Below, one piece after another: positions 8,404 through 18,043 of a stretch of DNA of 64,000 bases. The notes under the pieces were generated by a model. It saw only the letters and a program-made list of their open reading frames with translations, did not search any database and was not told where the DNA came from. Source of the DNA: JBBIGV01 sp037447335 (GTDB lineage Bacteria > Bacteroidota > Ignavibacteria > Ignavibacteriales > Ignavibacteriaceae); the NCBI GenBank assembly GCA_037447335.1, contig JBBIGV010000001.1, positions 62,001 through 126,000 on the forward strand. The letters run 5' to 3'. A program made the translations under genes and the position numbers. Positions within the stretch are counted from its first letter, which is position 1. Every line of letters begins with the position of its first letter.

Positions 8404-9395
8404 AGAATAATCCCGTTGAAAAATTCATTTCCATTTATGAAAAGGAAAGAATTAAAGTTGATAAGAAATTATCTAAAATATTAAGCCGTAAAAAACCGGC
8501 TTCACTTTATGAACCTGCATCATTCATAATTGAAAGCAAAGGTAAAAGACTCAGACCGCTGCTGGTTATTCTTTCAGCAAAAGCAGCCGGCGGAAAAAAT
8601 GTGAACTTGAAAAATGCCGCTGTTGCTGTTGAGCTTCTGCATAATTTTACCCTGGTGCATGATGATATTATGGATAACGCAGATAAACGGCGCGGGAAAC
8701 CAACTCTTCATAAAAAGTACGATCTGAATACTGCAATTCTTGCCGGCGATGTTTTGTTAGCTGTTGCATATGAATATCTTCTGAAAGATTGTAACGGCAA
8801 TGCCAAACAGGTGCTTGCATCATTTACAAAAGGGCTTGTAGATGTATGTGAAGGTCAAAGCCTCGACAAGGAATTTGAAACTACTGATAATGTTTCTATT
8901 AATGATTATATCAGAATGATAGAAAAAAAGACCGCTGCAATGGCAAAAATGTGCTGCGAAATTGGAGCTCTGCTTGGCGGAGGCAGAAAAAAAGAAATTT
9001 CTGCATTAGCCGGATTTGGAAAATACATCGGAATTGCTTTTCAAATACAGGATGACCTCCTGGATATTATGGCGCTTGAATCCGAATTTGGAAAAGTTAT
9101 CGGCGGTGATTTAATTGAGGGCAAAAAAACTTTCCTGTTCTTAAAGGCATTGGAGAAATCTGAAGGGCAGGATAAAGAAATGCTTTTGTATCTGTTAAAA
9201 AATAAAGGCACAACTGAAGACCGTATTCCCAATTTCAAAAATCTTTACGAACGTTTAGGTGTTATTGAGGATGCTAAGATGGAAATAGTAAAATATACAA
9301 CCAGAGCACTTAGCTCCTTAAAAACTCTGAAAAAAGCTGAAGACAGAGCCATGTTCAGATGGCTGGCTGATTCCCTTATTAACAGAACGAAATAA
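8400..9395 (+). CDS. Polyprenyl/geranylgeranyl diphosphate synthase
   Basis: Head-to-tail prenyltransferase of 331 residues adding IPP units to allylic diphosphates. The first aspartate-rich motif is HDDIMDNADKRRGKPT with DDxxD, and the second is QDDLLD. The KGKRLRP block that binds IPP is intact. The start is a TTG at 8400, in the four-base TTGA overlap with the fni stop and nine bases after AGGAAG; no ATG lies near enough to keep the first helix. It ends TAATG into ptsH. Product chain length cannot be read with certainty; all-trans C15-C40 is possible. Confidence 0.9.
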   Translation: MKNNPVEKFISIYEKERIKVDKKLSKILSRKKPASLYEPASFIIESKGKRLRPLLVILSAKAAGGKNVNLKNAAVAVELLHNFTLVHDDIMDNADKRRGKPTLHKKYDLNTAILAGDVLLAVAYEYLLKDCNGNAKQVLASFTKGLVDVCEGQSLDKEFETTDNVSINDYIRMIEKKTAAMAKMCCEIGALLGGGRKKEISALAGFGKYIGIAFQIQDDLLDIMALESEFGKVIGGDLIEGKKTFLFLKALEKSEGQDKEMLLYLLKNKGTTEDRIPNFKNLYERLGVIEDAKMEIVKYTTRALSSLKTLKKAEDRAMFRWLADSLINRTK

Positions 9396-9661
9396 TGATC
9401 GAAAAGAAAGTTAAAATTGTAAACAAAGCAGGGCTGCATACCCGTCCAGCAGCAACTATTGTAAAAATGGCTGCAAAATATAAATGTAATTTTTTTCTTA
9501 CCCGGGACGGGCTTCATATAAACGGGAAAAGCATTATTGGTGTTATGACCCTTGCTGCTGAAATGGGTTCGGAAATATTGCTTACCTTTGACGGTGAGGA
9601 TGAAGAAGATGCAGCAAAAGAAATTGTTGATTACTTTAACAGAGGTTTTGACGAACTTTGA
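9395..9661 (+). CDS. ptsH: Phosphocarrier protein HPr
   Basis: An 88-residue HPr. His15 in GLHTRPA is the phosphorylation site used by enzyme I, and Ser46 in NGKSIIGVM is the regulatory serine phosphorylated by HPr kinase where that enzyme exists. The ATG overlaps the previous stop (TAATG) and the stop overlaps the ptsI start (TTGA). No sugar-specific EII components are seen here, so it may serve a regulatory rather than a transport PTS. Confidence 0.95.
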   Translation: MIEKKVKIVNKAGLHTRPAATIVKMAAKYKCNFFLTRDGLHINGKSIIGVMTLAAEMGSEILLTFDGEDEEDAAKEIVDYFNRGFDEL

Positions 9662-11442
9662 GAAGCTTCAGAAGTTTATATCGTGAATCTGAAAATAAAA
9701 TTGCCGGTATTGCTGCCGCACCAGGTATAGTTATCGGAAAGGCATATATTTTCAATAAAGAAAAGATTGAAATCAAAGAACAGATTGTTGCAGACCCCGA
9801 AGAGGCTATACTCAACCTCGATGAAGCGCTGGCAAAATCAAAGAAAGAACTTTCTAAAATATTTTCCTTTGCTAAAGAAAAAATGGATGAAAACCGCGCC
9901 GCAATTTTCGAAGCGCATGTCATGATACTTGATGACCCTATTCTTATAGGAAATATCAGAGAAAGAATCAAACAGGAAAGAAAACAACCTGAGTACATTG
10001 TTCAGAATGAAATATCAAAATACCAGCAATTGATGAATATTTCAGATGAATCCTATATGAAGGAAAGAGCACAGGATATTGAGGATATTAAGAACAGGAT
10101 AATCAGGAATTTGCAAAAGAAAAGATGGCAGTCAAAAATTCATGAAGAAGTTATTGTTATAAGTAGTTCACTCACCCCTGCTGATACCGTGCTTCTCTCG
10201 AGGAACAATGTGCTGGGATTCGTTACCGATCACGGCGGATTAACTTCACACGCAGCAATAATTGCACGCTCGCTTAACCTTCCCGCAGTTGTAGGAACAC
10301 ACAACGCAACCTCAAAAATAAATGATGGCGATATTATTATTATTGATGGTTTTCATGGTTATATTATTATAAACCCGACTGATGTTCAGATTGAGTTTTT
10401 CAAAGAAAAACAATCACGTCTGAAAGAACTTCAAAAAGAATTAGAAGAACTAAAAGATGAACCCGCTGTTACTAAAGATGGAAAAGAAATTACACTTCTT
10501 GCCAATGTTGATGTTACAGGTGAAATAGACCTGGTAATAACAAGCGGTGCAAAGGGTATCGGGCTTTACAGAACAGAACAGATACTTGATGAAATGGGTG
10601 AATTCCCCGATGAAGAAGAGCAGTATAAAATTTATTCCAATTTATCTTCCAGGATTTATCCTGATTTACTTACCATACGTGTATTCGATATTGGAGGTGA
10701 TAAATTCAAATTTCTCGATTTTGAAGAACCAAACCCTTTCCTCGGTTTACGTGGAATAAGATTGCTGCTTGATAATCCTCATTTATTTAAAATCCAGGTA
10801 AGAGCGATCCTCCGCGCAAGTGAAAATAAAAATGTAAGGCTTATGCTGCCGATGGTTTCTACTATTATGGAAATCAGGGAATCACTTAAGCTGATAGAGC
10901 AATGTAAAGAAGAACTGAGAAATGACAGGAAAAAATTTGACAGGGATATTAAAATAGGTATTATGGTTGAAGTGCCCGCGGCTGCTGTAATGGCGGATAC
11001 TTTTGCCAAGGAGGTTGACTTCTTCAGTATCGGTACAAACGATCTCATTCAATATCTTATGGCAGTTGACAGGGGTAATGACCTGGTTTCAGATTTATAC
11101 CAGGAGTTTAGTCCGGCTGTAATCAGAACTATTAATTACATAGTTAACGAGGCAAAATCTACAGAAATTGAAGTAAGTATTTGCGGTGAAATGGCAGCCG
11201 ATACACTCGCAATGCCTTTATTAGTAGGGCTTGGGCTTGATTCTCTCAGCATGTCTCCGGCAACTCTTCCATATGCAAAAAGAATTATAAGAGAATGTTA
11301 TTACTCAAAAACGCAGCAGCTTGCACAGCAATGCCTTAACAGCGTTACTGAAGAAGAGATAAGAAATCTCGTTCAAAAATTCTTTACTGAAAATAATATT
11401 CTCAGAACAAGAAACATAATCGAGGAGTACAATGTTAATTAG
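9658..11442 (+). CDS. ptsI: Phosphoenolpyruvate-protein phosphotransferase (PTS enzyme I)
   Basis: Autophosphorylates with PEP and passes phosphate to HPr His15. The 594 residues have the HPr-binding helical domain, the swivelling domain with GGLTSHAAI carrying the active histidine near residue 198, and the PEP-binding barrel with GIGLYRTEQ, GLRGIRL and SIGTNDLIQY. Cys in ICGEMA near 510 is the family's catalytic acid. It starts at TTG 9658 overlapping the ptsH stop and its 3' end overlaps the next gene by 11 bases, so all genes from fni to PGI/PMI are coupled. Confidence 0.96.
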   Translation: MRSFRSLYRESENKIAGIAAAPGIVIGKAYIFNKEKIEIKEQIVADPEEAILNLDEALAKSKKELSKIFSFAKEKMDENRAAIFEAHVMILDDPILIGNIRERIKQERKQPEYIVQNEISKYQQLMNISDESYMKERAQDIEDIKNRIIRNLQKKRWQSKIHEEVIVISSSLTPADTVLLSRNNVLGFVTDHGGLTSHAAIIARSLNLPAVVGTHNATSKINDGDIIIIDGFHGYIIINPTDVQIEFFKEKQSRLKELQKELEELKDEPAVTKDGKEITLLANVDVTGEIDLVITSGAKGIGLYRTEQILDEMGEFPDEEEQYKIYSNLSSRIYPDLLTIRVFDIGGDKFKFLDFEEPNPFLGLRGIRLLLDNPHLFKIQVRAILRASENKNVRLMLPMVSTIMEIRESLKLIEQCKEELRNDRKKFDRDIKIGIMVEVPAAAVMADTFAKEVDFFSIGTNDLIQYLMAVDRGNDLVSDLYQEFSPAVIRTINYIVNEAKSTEIEVSICGEMAADTLAMPLLVGLGLDSLSMSPATLPYAKRIIRECYYSKTQQLAQQCLNSVTEEEIRNLVQKFFTENNILRTRNIIEEYNVN

Positions 11443-12466
11443 AGACTTTGCCGCTAAATACGATCCGCAAAATCAATTTGAAGTGCTTAAAAACTCATAC
11501 ACACAAATTGAATTTGCCTGGAAAAATAAATACGATCTCAAAGGGATCAATAAAAATGAAATCAAAAACATTATTGTTTCCGGTTTAGGCGGTTCTGCTA
11601 TAAGTGGAGACCTGCTCCAAAACTACCTCGGTAATGAAATACAAATTCCGCTGATCGTAAACCGGAATTACTTTTGCCCCTCATTTGCAGACAGTAATAC
11701 TCTTGTTATTGTTTCTTCGTATTCAGGAAATACCGAAGAAACCATTTCTGCAATGAAAGATGCTCTTGCCAGAAATTGCAGGTTAATAGCGCTCTCAACC
11801 GGAGGTATAATAGAAGAATTTTCCGCACACAATAAAATCCCGTTTGTAAAATTGATGAAGGGTTACCAACCGCGTTTTGCTCTTGGATTAAGTTTTTTTT
11901 CTATACTTAAAGTTCTCCAGGCAATTGGATTCATTTCAGATCAAACTTCAATTACAGATCAGATTATCCGTCTATGGAAAAGAAAAGCGGACGAATTATC
12001 CTCAGAAAACAACCCTGCTTATAATATTGCTCAGCAATTAATCGGTTTTATCCCTGTGATATATTCTGCGGCTGATATTACCTCCGCTGTTGGCTTAAGG
12101 TTCAAGTGTCAGTTTAATGAAAACTCGAAGATGCATGCTTTTTACAATTCATTCCCTGAAATGAATCACAATGAAATTGTTCCCTGGGAATTTCACCAGG
12201 AAAAGACTTTCCCGGTAAAAGTTATTTTTATAATTGATAATAGCTATCATCCGCAGATTAAAAAAAGATTTGAGATCATTTCCGGCTTACTGCAGGAAAA
12301 AGGGGTTGAGATAATCCGCATCGAAAGCAGTGAAGATGATTTCAAGGTAAGATTATTGGATTTGATTTATTTTACTGATTGGATAACTTATTACGCAGCC
12401 GTTCTGCGAGGATTCGATCCTACAGAAATAAATTTCATAAATATGCTTAAAGAAAAATTAGCCTGA
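11432..12466 (+). CDS. Bifunctional phosphoglucose/phosphomannose isomerase
   Basis: A 344-residue member of the archaeal-type PGI/PMI family, which interconverts fructose 6-phosphate with glucose 6-phosphate and mannose 6-phosphate. Two SIS subdomains are visible: GLGGSAISGD near residues 53-62 and SSYSGNTEET near 91-100 bind the sugar phosphate, and MNHNEIVPWE near 243 supplies the catalytic glutamate and histidine region. It overlaps ptsI by 11 bases, tying hexose phosphate isomerisation to the PTS genes. A conventional long pgi is not in the window, so this may be the only isomerase. Confidence 0.92.
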   Translation: MLIRDFAAKYDPQNQFEVLKNSYTQIEFAWKNKYDLKGINKNEIKNIIVSGLGGSAISGDLLQNYLGNEIQIPLIVNRNYFCPSFADSNTLVIVSSYSGNTEETISAMKDALARNCRLIALSTGGIIEEFSAHNKIPFVKLMKGYQPRFALGLSFFSILKVLQAIGFISDQTSITDQIIRLWKRKADELSSENNPAYNIAQQLIGFIPVIYSAADITSAVGLRFKCQFNENSKMHAFYNSFPEMNHNEIVPWEFHQEKTFPVKVIFIIDNSYHPQIKKRFEIISGLLQEKGVEIIRIESSEDDFKVRLLDLIYFTDWITYYAAVLRGFDPTEINFINMLKEKLA

Positions 12467-12510
12467 CCTTCAAACAAATAATTCTGTTCAAAAATTTTGG
12501 ACAAGCTATA

Positions 12511-15330
12511 GTGATCAAGTCATTCTTCTGTTTTATACTTATTGTATTATTATTTCAGGAATCTGCTTCCGGCCAGTTTTATTTCTTTGGCAGGAACAAG
12601 GTGCAGTATGACCAGTTTGACTGGAAAATACTCAGGACAGAAAATTTTGATATCTACTATTACGATGATATGGGTGAGATTGCCGAAATCGGCGGCGCCT
12701 ATGCAGAAGAAATTTATGATGAACTTAAAGAAAGATTAAACCATGTAGTCACACGCCGGATTCCCCTTATATTTTACAATACGTCACTTCATTTTCAGCA
12801 AACGAACATTACTCCTTTTCTAATACCGGAAAGTGTAAGAGGATTTTTTGAATTCCTCAAAGGTCGTGTCGTAATTCCTTCAACAGGTTCATTAAAAGAT
12901 TTCAGGCATGTTATAAGGCATGAAATTGTGCATGTATTTATGGTTAACAAGATATTCCGTATTCAGCGCGACAGGAGGCTGCCTACCGGTGCACTTCCCC
13001 CGCTTTGGTTTGTTGAAGGATTAGCCGAATATCTTTCAACCGAAATTGATGCACAGGCGGAGATGGTAATGAGAGATGCGGTAATAAATAATTACTTTGT
13101 CGGAATAAAAGAAATGTATCGCATCTACGGCACTTTCCTTATGTATAAAGAAGGACAATTCTTTCTTGAATTTGTAGATGAAGTTTATGGTAAGGATAAA
13201 ATACCGCTCTTTCTTGATAATTTCTGGATGCATTCAGATTTCAATAAAGTGATTGAATATACTCTGGGTAAGAATATTGACGAAATTGATTCTGAGTGGT
13301 CATTCCATCTTAAACGAAAGTATTATCCTTTGCTAAAGGATAATGCACCGCTTGAACATGGCGCTGAGAAACTAACAAACTGGGGATTCAACTTTAACCC
13401 GGTTCATTATAAGCATAATGGCACAGATTATTTATACTTCATTGCTAACAGAGATGGTTATAGTTCTCTTTACAGGTTAGCCGCAGAACGTGAAGGTAAT
13501 AAAATGAATGATCCTGAACTGGTATTAAGAGGCGAAAGAAAAGAAGAGTTTGAATCATTTCATCTTTTCCAGCCTTCACTTGATGTTAGTAAAGATGGTA
13601 TTGTTTTGTTCGTAACCAAAACCGGCGGCACAGATGCAATTCATTTCTATTCAATAAAAGAGAATTCAGTAATTCATCGTTATCAGAATGACGATCTTAT
13701 TAGCATAACTTCTCCAAAATTTTCTTCGGACGGAAAAAGATTAGTATTTCAGGCTGTTGACAGAAAAGGTTTCAGTGATATTTTTCTGCTGTTTACTGAT
13801 AACGATTCACTCGTAAGGCTTACAAACGATTATTGTAATGACAGAACCCCCTCTTTCGGTTTAACGGATGACCATATACTGTTTTCATCTGACAGAACTG
13901 CCGGCAGAGTTGAGCAGAAATACAACCTTTTTTTTATTGATATTAATACAAGACGGATTGAGTACATAACTTATGCTGACTTTAATCATTACAGCCCTGT
14001 TTTATCACCGGGTAAAGATAAGCTCTTTTTTACAACTGACTTCGGCGGTGTAAGAAATGTTTGGTCAATGGAAATTTCTGAAAATGGTTACGATGGAACA
14101 ATAGACCAGGTTACAAATTTTATTACAAGTGCATTCGATCCTTCCTTTATAGATAATGAAACGATTGCCTTCACCGGTTTTGAAAAATTCTCATTTAATC
14201 TTTATAAGCTAAATCTTACTAACGTTGATATTACTGATTCTTTAATTTATCCGCCAATTGATCTTTCCGGTTCTTCGGGAAGATGGTTTGCATCAAAGCT
14301 CGGTCTTGAAGAGGGAAGAAGACAAATCAAGTACGAGAAAGAATATACGCTTGATTATGCACAAAGCCAGATAACTACGGATCCTATATTCGGAACCCGC
14401 GGGGGTGCAATCTTTTCTTTGAGTGATCTTTTAGGCGATGATAACTTTTTCTTTCTTATCTATAATACTGCGGATGTGCAAAGCGACTTCCTCAAAAGTT
14501 TTAATGTTGCTATCCAGAGAATTAACCTTGCCAAAAGAGTTAATTACGGTTATGGTGTTTTTCATTTCAGCGGCAGAAGGTATGACATCCGCGAAACAGA
14601 GGAGTTTTTCTTTGAACGCAGCTTCGGCGGATTTTTCCTGCTCAATTTTCCACTCTCGAAATTTTCACGTATCGAAGCGGCTGTTACTGTTGCAAATTCG
14701 GATAAACAGGTGATTGCTGGGGTAATTGAAAGAAAAGCAATGCTTGTTAGCAATACACTTGCTTACGTGGTTGATAATTCGTTATGGGGTCCTACCGGTC
14801 CGCTCGATGGAGTACGTGCCCGGCTTCTGTTAGGTTTTACAGGTGATGTTAAATTCAGCAACGTAAATTATTTTACAGTTATTGCCGATTACCGTCACTA
14901 TTTCAGACTGGGGTTTGCATCTGCTGTTGCATTCCGGTCAACCTTACAATATAATGAAGGCAAAGAAGCAAGAAGATATTTTATGGGCGGAAGCTGGGAT
15001 TTAAGAGGCTGGCCCCGTTGGTCAATACGAGGAGAAAAATTATGGCTCACATCACTTGAACTCCGTTTCCCTTTAATCAACCAGCTCAGGATCAAATTTC
15101 CGTTTATTGATATCGGATTTTTTCATATCAGGGGCGCAGCATTTTTTGATGCCGGTGGTGCGTGGGATAAAGAATACAGATATACTCTCGGTAGTATCGG
15201 AACGGGTGTAAGGATTAACATCCTTAATGCAGTGGTTTTAAGATATGATATAGGTAAAAAAATAGAACGTGATTTCACTAAACTTCAACCCGGTCTTTTT
15301 TATCAATTCTTTTTCGGATGGGATTTTTGA
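12511..15330 (+). CDS. Exported metallopeptidase-like / beta-propeller / Omp85-type barrel fusion
   Basis: A 939-residue envelope protein starting at GTG with a signal peptide (about 1-22). Residues 30-260 look like a peptidase MA (gluzincin) domain: HEIVH at 137-141 supplies two zinc histidines and the catalytic Glu, and WFVEGLAEY near 166-174 supplies the third ligand. Residues 270-580 contain TolB/PD40-like propeller repeats (SPKFSSDGKRLVFQA, DRTPSFG, HYSPVLSPGKDKLFF). From about 640 to the end is a beta-barrel domain like Omp85/BamA surface antigens, with GGSWDLRGWPR in the position of the barrel-lumen loop motif and an aromatic C-terminus (FFGWDF). I infer an outer-membrane-anchored protease or scaffold; the substrate is unknown. 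Confidence 0.75.
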   Translation: MIKSFFCFILIVLLFQESASGQFYFFGRNKVQYDQFDWKILRTENFDIYYYDDMGEIAEIGGAYAEEIYDELKERLNHVVTRRIPLIFYNTSLHFQQTNITPFLIPESVRGFFEFLKGRVVIPSTGSLKDFRHVIRHEIVHVFMVNKIFRIQRDRRLPTGALPPLWFVEGLAEYLSTEIDAQAEMVMRDAVINNYFVGIKEMYRIYGTFLMYKEGQFFLEFVDEVYGKDKIPLFLDNFWMHSDFNKVIEYTLGKNIDEIDSEWSFHLKRKYYPLLKDNAPLEHGAEKLTNWGFNFNPVHYKHNGTDYLYFIANRDGYSSLYRLAAEREGNKMNDPELVLRGERKEEFESFHLFQPSLDVSKDGIVLFVTKTGGTDAIHFYSIKENSVIHRYQNDDLISITSPKFSSDGKRLVFQAVDRKGFSDIFLLFTDNDSLVRLTNDYCNDRTPSFGLTDDHILFSSDRTAGRVEQKYNLFFIDINTRRIEYITYADFNHYSPVLSPGKDKLFFTTDFGGVRNVWSMEISENGYDGTIDQVTNFITSAFDPSFIDNETIAFTGFEKFSFNLYKLNLTNVDITDSLIYPPIDLSGSSGRWFASKLGLEEGRRQIKYEKEYTLDYAQSQITTDPIFGTRGGAIFSLSDLLGDDNFFFLIYNTADVQSDFLKSFNVAIQRINLAKRVNYGYGVFHFSGRRYDIRETEEFFFERSFGGFFLLNFPLSKFSRIEAAVTVANSDKQVIAGVIERKAMLVSNTLAYVVDNSLWGPTGPLDGVRARLLLGFTGDVKFSNVNYFTVIADYRHYFRLGFASAVAFRSTLQYNEGKEARRYFMGGSWDLRGWPRWSIRGEKLWLTSLELRFPLINQLRIKFPFIDIGFFHIRGAAFFDAGGAWDKEYRYTLGSIGTGVRINILNAVVLRYDIGKKIERDFTKLQPGLFYQFFFGWDF

Positions 15331-16466
15331 AAAACAGATTTTTTATATTGTTTTTATTCACTCTGATTTTATACGGTTGCGCGCCATCCTTAATTAAAGT
15401 AGAAGTACGAGCGCCTGAAAATATCCATCCGATGTTCGGGCAGGTACCGGAGCGTTTATTTTATACCGATGCAGTCGTTTCAGATTCACTCATTCCAATA
15501 TGGAGAGGTGAGATAAACGGCGGACTTACGAACACTTCCGTCACGTTCATAGACTCACTGCTTTTTATAAATGATCTTTCCGGAAGAGTTTTCTGTTTTA
15601 ATTCTGAAACCGGAAAAGTTCTCGGACAATTGAAAGTTAAAGGCTCCGTTTATACTACGCCCGTTCTGCATGACTACATGGTTATCTTCATATCAACTGA
15701 GGCACAAGACAATAAATCTACCCTGCATTTTTATGATTTTTCGAACGGAAAATTTATTAATGAAATTCTCATTCGGGACATCGTTTATACAGATATGATA
15801 AAAATACAGGACGGGGTCATCTTCCTTACAGAAAGCGGGACTGTTTACAAATACAACTTCAGGGGTGAAGAGATATTTTCAATTCAGGCTAATGTGAGAA
15901 CAAGAAGCACGCCCGCTGTGAATGGAAGTACACTAATTTTCGGTGGATTAGATGGTCAATTAGTCGCCGTTGATCTTACATCAAAGTCAGTTAAATATAA
16001 AAAGCAAATAGGATCCTCATTTTTTTCCGGCGGCACTTTTTCATCGGAAATGTTTTTTATCGGGAATGATAATGGTAAAATGTACGCTGTCAAACCGGAT
16101 AACGGAGATATTATCTGGGAGTATGATTCCGGTGCCCGCATTACAATGACAGCATCTCAATCAGATAAAAACATTGTCTTCGGTAATCTGAAGGGAACAA
16201 TTTATTCAATTTCCAAATCAGAGGGTGTTCTGAACTGGCAAAATAATACTAACGGTGTGTTTAATTCTCCACCCTTGATTGCGGGCGGCAGGTTATTTAT
16301 TACAGACCTGAACAGAAAATTATTGCTGCTGGATTATTACTCCGGCAAGCTGATTAATGAAATTCCGCTCAACGGCAGAGGCAAACTTACGCCGGTTATA
16401 TTCAATAATAAATTATACATTGGTTTTGATGACGGACAAATACAAGCTTATGAATTCTATTATTAA
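15318..16466 (+). CDS. PQQ-like beta-propeller lipoprotein
   Basis: A 382-residue lipoprotein: the hydrophobic leader ends in LILYGC, a lipobox whose Cys (about residue 21) would be lipidated. The rest is a repeated PQQ-type eight-bladed propeller with blades such as GKVLGQLKVKGSVYTTPVL, VNGSTLIFGGLDGQLVAVDL and NGDIIWEYDSGARITMTA. The layout resembles BamB, which helps BamA fold barrels. It overlaps the upstream barrel-fusion gene by 13 bases and the following PEGA gene by 17, so it is likely made with them and may attach to that barrel protein; this is inference from context. Confidence 0.8.
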   Translation: MGFLKNRFFILFLFTLILYGCAPSLIKVEVRAPENIHPMFGQVPERLFYTDAVVSDSLIPIWRGEINGGLTNTSVTFIDSLLFINDLSGRVFCFNSETGKVLGQLKVKGSVYTTPVLHDYMVIFISTEAQDNKSTLHFYDFSNGKFINEILIRDIVYTDMIKIQDGVIFLTESGTVYKYNFRGEEIFSIQANVRTRSTPAVNGSTLIFGGLDGQLVAVDLTSKSVKYKKQIGSSFFSGGTFSSEMFFIGNDNGKMYAVKPDNGDIIWEYDSGARITMTASQSDKNIVFGNLKGTIYSISKSEGVLNWQNNTNGVFNSPPLIAGGRLFITDLNRKLLLLDYYSGKLINEIPLNGRGKLTPVIFNNKLYIGFDDGQIQAYEFYY

Positions 16467-17175
16467 AATAATTTTTGTTATTGTAATGATTTTTTCGATG
16501 CAGGTTTTTTCACAGGAGTGTAAATCCCTTGTTTCAATCAACACTAATGATCCTGAAGCTATTATTTATATTGATAATGAATTCAAGGGCGCGGGTTTCA
16601 TTGAGATTTTTTTACATGAAGGTTCATACGAAATGCGAATATCAAGAGCAAAGAATCAATGGGGAAGTACAGACTTTGTTCAAACCATTGATGTGGTTGA
16701 TTGTAATATAAATTCTGAAATTAATGTAACTTTGGCAGAAGAAGTTTTTCTTCGGACAATCCCTGAAGACGTAAATGTTTTTGCGGGCGATTCTTTGATC
16801 GGACACACTCCCTTATGGCTTGCACCGGGCAACGGGATGCTTTCACTCAGAAAGAAACAATTTGAGGATATGGAAATAAACGCGGGTAATATTTCATCAA
16901 ACAAAATTTATGAACTGTTATACACAGGCAACGATAAGGAAAAAAGTTTCGTTCAGACGGACATCTTTAAAATTCTTATCGGAAGTATTGTAGCTCTCGG
17001 CGCTGCAACCGCATACTTTAAAATTAAAGCCGATAAAAAATTTGAAAATTATCGTTTTACGCGCGATCAAAAATATCTTGATGAAACCAGAAAACTTGAC
17101 CTAATCAGCGGAATAACTTTCGGTGCACTTCAGATAAACTTCGGGGCGCTTATTTATTTCTTCCTTGCAGAATAA
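16450..17175 (+). CDS. PEGA-domain protein
   Basis: A 241-residue exported protein. I start it at ATG 16450, where a clear signal peptide begins (MNSIIKIIFVIVMIFSM to about 22); the frame is open further upstream but only inside the previous gene. Two PEGA-type beta domains follow: one around 28-65 (NTNDPEAIIYIDNEFKG) and one around 100-135 (IPEDVNVFAGDSLIGHTPL). Two hydrophobic segments lie near 175-195 and at the C-terminus (ITFGALQINFGALIYFF). PEGA domains are surface or wall-associated; the specific role is unknown. Its end nearly abuts prmC. Confidence 0.75.
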   Translation: MNSIIKIIFVIVMIFSMQVFSQECKSLVSINTNDPEAIIYIDNEFKGAGFIEIFLHEGSYEMRISRAKNQWGSTDFVQTIDVVDCNINSEINVTLAEEVFLRTIPEDVNVFAGDSLIGHTPLWLAPGNGMLSLRKKQFEDMEINAGNISSNKIYELLYTGNDKEKSFVQTDIFKILIGSIVALGAATAYFKIKADKKFENYRFTRDQKYLDETRKLDLISGITFGALQINFGALIYFFLAE

Positions 17176-17185
17176 TGTAGCTGCT

Positions 17186-18043
17186 ATGCTTACAGTGCTT
17201 GAAGCAATTACCAAATCAACTGAATATCTCCAAAGCAAGGGTATCGAATCAGCACGGCTGAATGCTGAGATGATGCTGGCGCATATCTTAAAATGCAAAA
17301 GACTTCAACTCTATTTGTTATTTGATCGCCCGTTATCAGAAGAGGAAATTTCGGTTTACCGTGAATTCCTCAAAAGAAGAAGCATGAACGAACCGCTTCA
17401 ATACATTCTCGGAACAGTCGAATTTTACGGGCTTGAGTTCCTGGTTGATAAATCAGTATTAATACCGCGTCCTGAAACCGAACTTCTGGTTGAAACAGTA
17501 ATTGAGTTCTGTAAAAAGAGGAACAATGTGTCAATACTTGATGTGGGAACCGGCAGCGGAAATATTGCCATCAGTATCGCTAAGCATATTCCTTATGCTG
17601 AAATAACCGCTATTGATTCAAGCGCTGAAGCAATAAAGCTCGGTAAAGAAAATGAAATACAAAATGATCTGAAGGATAGAATAATTTTCGGGGTTATTGA
17701 TATATTTGATTTAAATTCAGAACTTCGGTTGAAAGAATATGATGTTATAGTTTCAAATCCGCCTTATATCTCTGAACATGAATTTGGAACGCTTGCACCG
17801 GAACTCAGAGTATATGAACCTAAATCTGCCCTGACTGACTATTCAGACGGATATAATTTTTACAGACGGATTATTTCCTGTACGAATAGTTTATTAAAAA
17901 AAGGCGGGCAGGTTTTTTTCGAACTCGGCGCTGGTCAATCAGAGAAGGTAAAACAGATGCTCCTTGATAAAAATTTTTCTGAATTAAAGATCAAAACGGA
18001 TTATCTTAACATCGAACGCGTAATATCCGGAGTAAAAAATTGA
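17186..18043 (+). CDS. prmC: Release factor glutamine methyltransferase
   Basis: Methylates the GGQ glutamine of peptide chain release factors with SAM. The 285 residues have the N-terminal helical domain (SARLNAEMMLAHIL), SAM-binding LDVGTGSGNIAI near 114-125 and the catalytic NPPYI near 191-195 that holds the substrate glutamine. The frame extends to a TTG at 17165, within the end of the PEGA gene, but the ATG at 17186 leaves the usual family N-terminus. Its end overlaps the dtd start (TTGA). Confidence 0.93.
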   Translation: MLTVLEAITKSTEYLQSKGIESARLNAEMMLAHILKCKRLQLYLLFDRPLSEEEISVYREFLKRRSMNEPLQYILGTVEFYGLEFLVDKSVLIPRPETELLVETVIEFCKKRNNVSILDVGTGSGNIAISIAKHIPYAEITAIDSSAEAIKLGKENEIQNDLKDRIIFGVIDIFDLNSELRLKEYDVIVSNPPYISEHEFGTLAPELRVYEPKSALTDYSDGYNFYRRIISCTNSLLKKGGQVFFELGAGQSEKVKQMLLDKNFSELKIKTDYLNIERVISGVKN

